Source: an uncultured Bacteroidota bacterium
GTDB lineage: Bacteria; Bacteroidota; Bacteroidia; Chitinophagales; Chitinophagaceae
NCBI GenBank assembly: GCA_903851455.1
Contig: CAINOM010000477.1
Span: 1 to 10,166, forward strand
DNA: 10,166 nucleotides
Direction of reading: 5' to 3'
The notes under the pieces were generated by a model. It was not told the origin of the DNA. It worked only from the letters and a program-made list of their open reading frames with translations, and did no database searches. Position numbers and translations under genes: made by a program. Position 1 is the stretch's first letter, and every line of letters begins with the position of its first letter. Positions 1 through 5,231 of the stretch are shown here, piece by piece.

Positions 1-80
1 CTCGGGGTTTTTCGTATCACTCTTTACTTTTCAGCAGACCCTAATAGTTTCCGTAAACTGGAAACGAAATCTGATGGCTA

Positions 81-117
81 AAATAAAAAATGGCCGCCCC
101 TTTGCCGGAGCAGCCAT
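81..117 (-). terminator. Rho-independent terminator of the T9SS cargo gene
   Basis: Read on the minus strand, an 11-bp stem (arms 107-117 and 90-100, with two G-U pairs) closes a six-base loop and runs straight into a U-rich tract (90-81). It starts 20 nt after the stop codon at 138. On the plus strand the same hairpin is followed a few bases later by a shorter T run (about 122-128), so it could also stop a convergent gene arriving from the left. Its stem sequence is closely related to that of the terminator at 1612-1646. Confidence 0.85.
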
Positions 118-137
118 CACTTATTTTTCGCGGGCTT

Positions 138-1433
138 CTACCTGTTAATTGAAACCCTGATCACTTTGCTTGAGTTTTCGCTGACAACCTTTATGAGGTA
201 AACGCCATTGGCAATATCATCGCGCAGGCTGATCGTTTTGTCTATACCTCCGTTTGTTATTGCTACGATGTCGTGGTACACAACATTGCCCATTATATCC
301 ACCACTTCTATGCTTGCTTCCCTGGCAGTGCCGGCGGCCGGCAACGCACCACTTAGGGTGAAAGAGCCACTGTTAGGATTAGGGAAGCAAACCAGGTCGC
401 CGGAGAACTGTGCCACGAGCGGCGCAGCGGTGGTATGGTCCTCACCGGAGCAGCTATATGATTTGCAGGTACTGTCGTCTTCTTTGACCAGCGAATTGTG
501 GCCGGTCAGCGAATAGAGTGTTCCATACAGATTCATTCCGGTAGGATTATATATAGTGCTCTCGGGGAAGTTGTAATTCTGAACGACAATGTTCAGTTTG
601 TGTGTGCCGGGTGCCAGGTATATCCCTGCGCTGGTAACGAAATGTTGAAATTCCTCGTGATTTGCGTGCTCATCAGGACTACTGCCCGCGGCTGCTTGTA
701 CTGCAAAGTCGGGCAGGTTCAGCGTGTCGTCTATGTTAGCAGACACTATATAATTGTCATTGGCGATCATCGCGTCTATCATCACGCTGTCGCTGAGACA
801 CATACTGAATGGCCTGGAAAGAATCATCCACAGGTCTAAAGTATTGTCATTGTCAGTTTCATATCCGTGGGCATTCTGGGCTGTTATCCAACTGCTGGGG
901 CTGCTGGTGGCATTTACGGTCCAGCTTCCTGCAGGATAGGTTGGGGAAAGGTCAGCGTCTATAATATCTGCCTGGCCACCCAGCGACACTGCTGTTGATC
1001 CCTGGGCAGCAATCTGGCCCGCCGCGTCTGGTGAAATACCGGTCACTATCCATTTTGGATCTTTTATCGCCGTTCCGTTATCGCCTGCTTCGCCTGCGAT
1101 AGCTAAGCCGGTTAACGGGTCATATCCGGTGTTAATGATCAGCGAATTTGTGAGGCAGCAAGCATTTACCGTCACCACTGCATAAACCGAGTTCTTACCG
1201 CTGTTGTATAGGATCATTGCCGTGCCTGCAGCTATGCCGGTCACTACGCCTGAGCTGGCACCTACTGTGGCCACGGCTGGGTTGCTGCTGCTCCATGTGC
1301 CGGCTGGTCCGAAAACGGTTTCGGTAAGCGTGGCGCCTATACATATTGATGCATTGCCGGGGACAATAGAATACGAAAAGCCGCGGATGCTCAGCAGGCA
1401 TAAAAGGATCGATAAGTAGATTTTCCTGGTCAT
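138..1433 (-). CDS. Secreted T9SS cargo protein with Big_2-like domain and C-terminal sorting domain
   Basis: This is an exported, probably surface-attached or released protein of 431 residues. Residues 1-22 form a signal peptide (Lys/Arg, then a Leu/Ile-rich core). Residues about 23-91 look like a bacterial Ig-like Big_2 fold, with the typical run TWSSSNPAVATVGASSGVVTG followed by G-x-A. Residues about 97-315 form an unassigned beta-rich region with Trp/Gly/Asn motifs (DPKWIVTG, SSWITAQNAHGYE), which recalls carbohydrate- or ligand-binding beta-sandwiches of secreted proteins; that reading is inference. Residues about 345-431 are a type A T9SS sorting domain: FPNPNSGSF, then IEVVDIMGNVVY, then NGVYLIKV and a terminal KVIRVSINR. 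By family knowledge this domain directs export through the outer-membrane T9SS translocon and is removed on secretion. The ligand is unknown. The ATG at 1431-1433 directly precedes the signal peptide; no strong ribosome binding site is visible. The gene appears monocistronic, with terminators on both sides. Confidence 0.9.
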   Translation of the reverse strand: MTRKIYLSILLCLLSIRGFSYSIVPGNASICIGATLTETVFGPAGTWSSSNPAVATVGASSGVVTGIAAGTAMILYNSGKNSVYAVVTVNACCLTNSLIINTGYDPLTGLAIAGEAGDNGTAIKDPKWIVTGISPDAAGQIAAQGSTAVSLGGQADIIDADLSPTYPAGSWTVNATSSPSSWITAQNAHGYETDNDNTLDLWMILSRPFSMCLSDSVMIDAMIANDNYIVSANIDDTLNLPDFAVQAAAGSSPDEHANHEEFQHFVTSAGIYLAPGTHKLNIVVQNYNFPESTIYNPTGMNLYGTLYSLTGHNSLVKEDDSTCKSYSCSGEDHTTAAPLVAQFSGDLVCFPNPNSGSFTLSGALPAAGTAREASIEVVDIMGNVVYHDIVAITNGGIDKTISLRDDIANGVYLIKVVSENSSKVIRVSINR

Positions 1434-1611
1434 AGCTTAATGTTTTAAAGTTTTCAAAAGTGATCTAAGTCAAAATTCTATACTAAATTGATTATATTGA
1501 TAATTGAAATATTTTCTTCGAGATCATCCTCAACAATATAGGCGTACTGAAAGCGAAGGATGTTAGTATCCACGGAAAATTTATTTTGAACTACCAGCGT
1601 TTAGCTTAAAC

Positions 1612-1646
1612 AGAAAAACGGCCACCCCGTTTCCGGGGCAGCCGTC
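1612..1646 (-). terminator. Rho-independent terminator with GAAA loop
   Basis: On the minus strand, arms 1634-1645 and 1618-1629 form a 12-bp GC-rich stem (ACGGC pairs with GCCGT, CCCCG with CGGGG, with two G-U pairs between) closed by a GAAA tetraloop and followed by a U run (1618-1614). It lies about 30 nt after the stop codon of the T9SS-like remnant at 1677-1760 and about 120 nt after the terminator of the LuxR-type gene. No intact gene therefore needs it, which suggests that it once served a lost one. Confidence 0.8.
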
Positions 1647-1676
1647 TTATTCACAAAAAGGCCTTTATGCGTTAAG

Positions 1677-1760
1677 TTAGAACCTGATCAGAGCGCAAGT
1701 TACCTTGTCATAAAATAGCCTTGCTTTGAGCATATTGTAAAAAGTACCTGCATAGCCAAT
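1677..1760 (-). pseudogene. Possible remnant of a T9SS sorting-domain C-terminus
   Basis: A 27-codon open frame on the minus strand, bounded upstream by an in-frame TAG at 1761-1763, ends at TAA 1677-1679. It translates to AGTFYNMLKA, then LFYDKVTCALIRF, which resembles the last strands of T9SS sorting domains (G-x-Y/F-x-x-x-L, then K-x-x-x-x-I-R-F). It has no start codon, and the rest of the domain is absent upstream. Its 3' end also resembles that of the intact cargo gene: both share TGATCAGG near the stop, and GGCTGC of the terminator follows about 40 nt later. I read it as the decayed end of a second cargo gene. A chance open frame of this length cannot be excluded. Confidence 0.35.
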
Positions 1761-1762
1761 CT

Positions 1763-1787
1763 AAAAAAATACCCATTCGTGGGTATT
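1763..1787 (-). terminator. Rho-independent terminator of the LuxR-type gene
   Basis: On the minus strand a perfect 8-bp stem (AATACCCA pairing with TGGGTATT, arms 1780-1787 and 1768-1775) closes a CGAA tetraloop and is followed by a T7 run (1769-1763). It begins 6 nt after the stop codon at 1794, so it is clearly assigned to that gene. Confidence 0.88.
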
Positions 1788-1793
1788 GACATT

Positions 1794-2009
1794 TTAAAGA
1801 AATTGATTAAAATAAGCCTGCACCAGTTGCATGCTGTTTTTAGCGCCCATCTTTTTCAGCATGTTTTTTCGATGCTTGTCCACTGTTTGTTTGCTAATAG
1901 ATAATACACTGCTAATAAGCCTGGAACTCTTGCCAGCAGCGATATATTCCAGTATTTCCGCCTCACGTTTTGTGAGCGATGCTTCGCTACTTGTGGTTTT
2001 GTTATTCAT
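1794..2009 (-). CDS. Small LuxR/GerE-type helix-turn-helix regulator (HTH domain only)
   Basis: The 71-residue product is almost nothing but a LuxR/GerE DNA-binding domain. The signature runs LTKREAEILEYIAAGKSS (about residues 12-29), then the helix-turn-helix with SISKQTVDKHRKNMLKKMGA and a final NSMQLVQAYFN. The known pattern is LTxREx-VL, IAxGxS, then TVxxHxxNIxxKxG. There is no receiver or ligand-binding domain, so how it is switched is unknown. I chose the ATG at 2007-2009 because conserved sequence begins soon after it. The frame stays open to an ATG at 2142-2144 (116 residues), but the extra residues are Phe/Tyr/Ile/Lys-rich with no recognisable domain, their DNA is strongly AT-rich and promoter-like, and they would span the inverted repeat at 2111-2140. 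Its targets cannot be read from the sequence. Confidence 0.82.
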   Translation of the reverse strand: MNNKTTSSEASLTKREAEILEYIAAGKSSRLISSVLSISKQTVDKHRKNMLKKMGAKNSMQLVQAYFNQFL

Positions 2010-2076
2010 AGCGTTATAGTTATAAGTTTTAAAAAAAGAAAAGAAAATCGAATGTTTTATTTCATATTTTATAGCA

Positions 2077-2085
2077 CAAAAGATA
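2077..2085 (-). promoter_or_regulatory. Candidate -7 box for the LuxR-type gene
   Basis: On the minus strand TATCTTTTG closely matches the Bacteroidota -7 consensus TAnnTTTG, with one extra T. It would start transcription near 2070, about 60 nt before the ATG at 2009. No TTG sits at the usual 17-23 nt upstream; the nearest is about 26 nt away. If real, it supports the short start of the gene. Confidence 0.3.
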
Positions 2086-2110
2086 GGAGACATTTCAAAT
2101 ATTCCACCGC

Positions 2111-2140
2111 TCAAAAAGCTGGAATATGGGCGCTTTTTGA
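2111..2140. repeat. 9-bp inverted repeat upstream of the LuxR-type gene
   Basis: TCAAAAAGC (2111-2119) and GCTTTTTGA (2132-2140) form a perfect inverted repeat with a 12-nt spacer, about 100 nt upstream of the preferred start of the HTH gene. It could be a protein-binding site, for example for the regulator itself, or a weak hairpin. The stem is too A/T-rich, and lacks a following U run, to be a good terminator. Confidence 0.4.
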
Positions 2141-2181
2141 ACATTTATGGATTCTAACGCGTTGAATATGTGATAATAAGC

Positions 2182-2209
2182 GAAAAGTGTGGCGAATGGC
2201 AATCGCCAC
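2182..2209 (-). terminator. Possible terminator of the SGNH hydrolase gene
   Basis: On the minus strand GTGGCGA and TCGCCAC (arms 2203-2209 and 2189-2195) form a perfect 7-bp stem with a 7-nt loop, followed by ACTTTTC. The U run is short, so termination may be partial. It starts about 43 nt after the stop codon at 2252. Confidence 0.5.
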
Positions 2210-2251
2210 TAAGGGGTCGTGCCAGTAGATGTATTATTACGTGAGGGTTGG

Positions 2252-3676
2252 TTAGCCCTCGTATTTCACGTGTATTTTGCTGTTGTTGCGGGGGCGCGCA
2301 GGCGTGGTATCTGGCCGGGCGACCGGTTTCTTATTTTCTCCTGTGGCCGGAGCAGTGGGTTTTTCGGAAGTGTTGGTTGGTTTCTTATCTGCCTTAGGTT
2401 TCGCGGTGGTTTTTGGCAACGCTTTTTTATGAACGACCGGTTCTGGATTAAATGGGTGCAGGCGGGCGTAATTACTGTATGCTTTTGCAAATGCACTGAG
2501 TAATAGCTGGCCCTGCAACTGGTAGCCCTTTGGCTGGTAGTGCACAAGATCGTGGCCGAGGAGACCACTGTGCTTCCATGCGGCTGCGCTCTTTTTGCCG
2601 CCGCTTATTTTGTAGAGGTCCCACCAGGCGGCGCCATTGCGCTCGGCGGACTCGATAAAGCCGTTTGTCACCCGGGTCAGGACAGCGTTCGGGCGTTTTC
2701 CTTTGTAGTAGGAGCCGGCTGGAGTAGTGATTAGGATGGGCGCGCCGGGCACCATCTCGCGGATTCTGCGGATCATGGTGTCGCATAGCGCCGCTGCGGC
2801 AGCTTCGCTCAGATCAGGGTTTTGCGCTTCATTGGTACCCATGGATATGATGAACAGATCGCCCTGCAATGCTTTAAGCTGCTCCCAGAAGAGGCTGCTA
2901 TTGGCATACTGGTCGTAGCGTGCGCCGTTGGCGCCGATGGTATGATAGATGACACCGCCGGTATCTTTGCGCTCCAGGGAGACGCCATAAAACTGGTAGT
3001 CGCCAAAGGTGGTCTTGGTGAGCGAACAGCCGGACAGCAGGGCGTCGGTTTCGTAGACGAGTGAGGGGCTGTTATTACCTTCCAGCGTGGATAAAGAAAC
3101 CTGGTTGCCTTTATTGCTATCGGTTAGTGAATATTCCTGCCTGTCTTTACCCAGGAAGAACACCATGCGGTTAAAATACTCCGGGTTACCGTTCTCATCT
3201 TTGAGCCATATAGAAACATTGGCATCCTTGTGAGCAGAGACCATGCCATAGCCGCAGATCCCTGTTTCTATTGGCGATGAGTTATTGGTAATGCGGTTGC
3301 TGTGCCATGAGGCGTTAGACGAGGCGTGGAGGTCTTTAGGACCATTTGTATTTGCCAAAGGATAAGGGAATACAAGTCCGCGGCCGGCATTGCCAAAGTA
3401 GGCCTGGAAACCGTTGCGCAATACGCTGGTGATACCATCGGCCTGAAGGTGTGAGTCGCCGATGTGGATGATGTTTACATGACCTTTGCGGGTCGCGTGC
3501 AGGGCTACCAGCTTGCTAAAAACACTATCCAACTTGTCGTGGTGCATGATGGCGTTTTCCTCATAGTTGATGAAGGCGTAGTGATCCGGTTTGGGCACCG
3601 TCCATTTAGTAGTATCCATTTGCGGATAAGCCATGAAGGGAATTAGTACGAGTATGAGGAATAAGAATTGTTTCAT
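2252..3676 (-). CDS. Secreted SGNH/GDSL-fold hydrolase (putative periplasmic esterase)
   Basis: The 474-residue protein begins with a signal peptide (residues 1-19, MKQFLFLILVLIPFMAYPQ). The SGNH motifs are in order. Block I is HIGDSHLQAD (residues 71-80, catalytic Ser75, with His replacing the usual Leu of GDSL). A block II-like Gly is in IGANGARYDQY (from residue 248). Block III is SMGTNEAQ (about 278-285). Block V is GHDLVHYQPKGY (from residue 374), with Asp376 and His379 as D-x-x-H. This is the pattern of the periplasmic SGNH subfamily whose relatives hydrolyse or transfer acetyl esters on cell-wall or surface glycans. The substrate here is not known, and no membrane O-acyltransferase gene lies next to it. 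Residues about 413-474 form a Pro/Lys/Thr-rich tail, probably disordered. The start at 3674-3676 fits the signal peptide. The gene stands alone between spacers. Confidence 0.88.
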   Translation of the reverse strand: MKQFLFLILVLIPFMAYPQMDTTKWTVPKPDHYAFINYEENAIMHHDKLDSVFSKLVALHATRKGHVNIIHIGDSHLQADGITSVLRNGFQAYFGNAGRGLVFPYPLANTNGPKDLHASSNASWHSNRITNNSSPIETGICGYGMVSAHKDANVSIWLKDENGNPEYFNRMVFFLGKDRQEYSLTDSNKGNQVSLSTLEGNNSPSLVYETDALLSGCSLTKTTFGDYQFYGVSLERKDTGGVIYHTIGANGARYDQYANSSLFWEQLKALQGDLFIISMGTNEAQNPDLSEAAAAALCDTMIRRIREMVPGAPILITTPAGSYYKGKRPNAVLTRVTNGFIESAERNGAAWWDLYKISGGKKSAAAWKHSGLLGHDLVHYQPKGYQLQGQLLLSAFAKAYSNYARLHPFNPEPVVHKKALPKTTAKPKADKKPTNTSEKPTAPATGENKKPVARPDTTPARPRNNSKIHVKYEG

Positions 3677-3764
3677 TGTCTGTCAGGCACGCGAAGCACT
3701 AAAGTAACGGTTATCACGCAAAAAGCGGCTCGTTGTAGTGTTAAAAAAATCTCCCGCAAAGGCT

Positions 3765-3786
3765 CGTCCCGATGGCTATCGGGACG
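3765..3786. repeat. Perfect 9-bp palindrome with GGCT loop
   Basis: CGTCCCGAT (3765-3773) and ATCGGGACG (3778-3786) form a strong hairpin with a four-base loop. No U run follows on the minus strand, and the plus strand shows only a loose T-rich stretch, so it is not a standard terminator of either neighbour. The core CCCGAT/ATCGGG is like small dispersed palindromes I know from Bacteroidota intergenic DNA; whether it recurs in this genome cannot be seen here. Confidence 0.55.
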
Positions 3787-3853
3787 CTGTTCCTTTATTA
3801 CGTTTTTAAAGGTCGCAAAACGGGAGTTTCGTATTATGGGGTGGGTATTGTGT

Positions 3854-3875
3854 GAGACACAGGGCATGGTGTCTC
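3854..3875. repeat. 7-bp inverted repeat GAGACAC/GTGTCTC
   Basis: GAGACAC (3854-3860) and GTGTCTC (3869-3875) are perfect complements around an 8-nt loop containing GGGCATG. It lies about 45 nt after the stop codon of the NamA-like gene and lacks a U run. It looks like a dispersed intergenic palindrome of the type GAGAC...GTCTC. It is also the only hairpin close to the end of that gene, so it may serve as a weak transcript end. Confidence 0.5.
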
Positions 3876-3917
3876 TACGTCTCGTGCAATCAGTATTGGA
3901 GGCTACAAAAGTGTGAA

Positions 3918-4988
3918 TTATTTTTTCCTTTTTGCTCTTTCGTATTGGACGGGCCAGGGCATATCGTCGTGGCCGAGCTCGCGGGCGGCACTGAGCGGGA
4001 AGTAGGGATCACGAAGCAGTTCGCGGGCCATGAATATAAGATCTGCCTGGCCGGTGGTGAGTATTTCTTCTGCTTGTTCCGATGTCACAATGATACCTAC
4101 TGCGCCGGTGGGCATACCTGTTTTGCGGACAGCCGCAGCGAAGGGCACCTGGTAGTTGGGCTTGGCAGGGATCTTTGCATAGGAGACCACACCGCCAGAG
4201 GAACAATCCATGAGGTCTACGCCCTTGCTCTTCACCATATCTGCGAGCTTTACAGAGTCTTCAACGGTCCAGCCGTCATCTGCCCAGTCGGACGCGGATA
4301 TGCGGAGGAACAGGGGCAGTGCCTGTGGCCATACGCTTCGAATTGCATCTATGATCTCTATGAGAAAACGGGTGCGGTTATCATAACTGCCTCCGTATTC
4401 ATCGGTGCGCTTGTTGCTGAGCGGCGACATGAATTCGTTGATGAGGTAGCCATGTGCCCCATGTATTTCTATCACTTTAAAACCGGCGGCCAGTGCACGC
4501 ACCGCGGCTGCTTTAAAGTCTTCGACGATCTTTTTTATTTCGTTGATGCTCAGCTCCAGCGGTGTATCCTTTTCTTCGGAAAAAGCTACCGGGCTTGGCG
4601 CAACTGTTTTCCAGCCGCCTTCGGAGACAGGTATCAGCTTGTCATTGTTCCATGGTTCGGTGACACTTGCCTTTCTTCCTGCGTGCGCGAGCTGCATGCC
4701 GGGAACAGCGCCCTGCTGCTCGATAAAAGCTGTTATCCTTTTTAGCTGCTCTATGTGCTCATCTTTCCATATGCCGAGATCGTGGGGTGATATGCGGCCT
4801 TCGGGGCAGACTGCTGTAGCCTCCGTAAACACCAGCGCAGCGCCGCCTACTGCCCTGCTGCCGAGGTGCACAAAGTGCCAGTCGTTGGCAAAGCCGTCCT
4901 GGCTGCTGTACTGGCACATGGGTGACACCACGATGCGGTTCTTCAGGTTGATGCTTCTTATGGTGAGTGGTGTGAAAAGTTGCGGCAT
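3918..4988 (-). CDS. namA: NADH:flavin oxidoreductase, Old Yellow Enzyme family (NamA/YqjM class)
   Basis: The 356-residue cytosolic FMN enzyme should reduce activated C=C bonds with NAD(P)H. It carries the marks of the thermophilic-like/YqjM class. The N-terminus is LFTPLTIRSINLKNRIVVSP, followed by MCQYS with Cys25 and Tyr27 (equivalent to YqjM Cys26 and Tyr28). The substrate-binding pair His176/His179 and Tyr181 lie in EIHGAHGYL, followed by FMSPLSNKRTDEYGGS and NRTRF. The FMN phosphate-binding end is IFMARELLRDPYFP. YqjM is 338 residues, so this is a normal length. The physiological substrate of this class is generally unclear; detoxification of electrophiles is a common proposal. It starts 33 nt after the HicB-like gene and may share its transcript. 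No strong ribosome binding site is visible. The C-terminus is very Lys/Arg-rich (YERAKRKK). Confidence 0.93.
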   Translation of the reverse strand: MPQLFTPLTIRSINLKNRIVVSPMCQYSSQDGFANDWHFVHLGSRAVGGAALVFTEATAVCPEGRISPHDLGIWKDEHIEQLKRITAFIEQQGAVPGMQLAHAGRKASVTEPWNNDKLIPVSEGGWKTVAPSPVAFSEEKDTPLELSINEIKKIVEDFKAAAVRALAAGFKVIEIHGAHGYLINEFMSPLSNKRTDEYGGSYDNRTRFLIEIIDAIRSVWPQALPLFLRISASDWADDGWTVEDSVKLADMVKSKGVDLMDCSSGGVVSYAKIPAKPNYQVPFAAAVRKTGMPTGAVGIIVTSEQAEEILTTGQADLIFMARELLRDPYFPLSAARELGHDDMPWPVQYERAKRKK

Positions 4989-5021
4989 GGGGTGATTATG
5001 GTAAATGATCTTTGGGAGATT

Positions 5022-5174
5022 TTATGCAAGATTGTTCTCAACTTCTGATGCGAGTGACTGAACTTTAGCAATTGCCTCATCGCGAGTAGTGCCATAGCAT
5101 AAGACACCGGGTATATCTACTACTTCGGCGATCCAACGCCCATCGTCTTCGGGTTCTGTCTCTACAGTCCACAT
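5022..5174 (-). CDS. Short HicB-like protein, apparently without HicA partner
   Basis: A 50-residue protein begins MWTVETEPEDDGRWIAEV and continues DIPGVLCYGTTRDEAIAKVQ. This is the HicB/DUF1902-type fold of small partial RNase-H-like antitoxins: beta strand, acidic turn DDGRW, beta strand, D-I/L-PG, then T-x-x-EA-x-x-K starting a helix. Relatives I know usually run about 70 residues or more, so it ends early, just after the helix (SEVENNLA). The start is firm: a strong Shine-Dalgarno AAAGGAGA lies about 10 nt upstream of the ATG, unlike most genes here. A hicA toxin gene would need about 180 nt, and neither the 57-nt gap to purH nor the 33-nt gap to namA can hold it. It is therefore an orphan and may regulate or simply persist. 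The assignment is from pattern recall, not a search. Confidence 0.8.
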   Translation of the reverse strand: MWTVETEPEDDGRWIAEVVDIPGVLCYGTTRDEAIAKVQSLASEVENNLA

Positions 5175-5231
5175 TGTTCTCTATCTCCTTTAATAAAAAT
5201 ACGACTTTGCTAGGTTAGCGTGAATTAAAGA

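Larger units (their letters stand above)
1434..1793. other. 360-nt interval without an intact gene
   Basis: The stretch between the T9SS cargo gene and the LuxR-type gene is AT-rich. From right to left it holds the terminator of the LuxR-type gene, a short reading frame resembling a T9SS sorting-domain end, a second strong terminator, and about 180 nt (1434-1611) that must include the promoter of the cargo gene. In that last part I could not find a convincing TTG/TAnnTTTG pair; a CACTTTTG near 1455-1462 on the minus strand is one base off the -7 consensus but lacks a spaced TTG. Confidence 0.6.

Noticed and set aside
47..65. Inverted repeat GTTTCC/GGAAAC
   Set aside because: A 6-bp stem without a U run in AT-rich DNA; within chance expectation.
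1..81. Plus-strand frame open from the window edge to TAA at 79-81, possibly the end of a convergent gene
   Set aside because: It has only 26 codons, no motif, and a second phase is open as well. The hairpin at 81-117 could serve such a gene, but nothing else supports it.
1478..1600. A 40-codon minus-strand frame without ATG, with an acidic stretch VEDDLEENIS
   Set aside because: The composition is suggestive, but there is no ATG (only a GTG), no ribosome binding site, no known motif, and it ends in AT-rich DNA where the cargo gene promoter must lie. It could be a decayed fragment; I cannot support it as a gene.
2219..2503. A 94-codon plus-strand open frame rich in Gly, Arg and Phe
   Set aside because: It is the complement of the Pro/Lys-rich tail of the SGNH gene, which explains its skewed composition.
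3673..3867. A 64-codon minus-strand frame in the spacer before the SGNH gene
   Set aside because: It runs through the palindrome at 3765-3786, overlaps the SGNH start, and has no signal, motif or ribosome binding site.
3852..4745. A 297-codon plus-strand open frame
   Set aside because: It lies antisense to the NamA-like gene, whose motifs are unmistakable. The product is Cys/His-rich with no domain pattern, as expected for a shadow frame.
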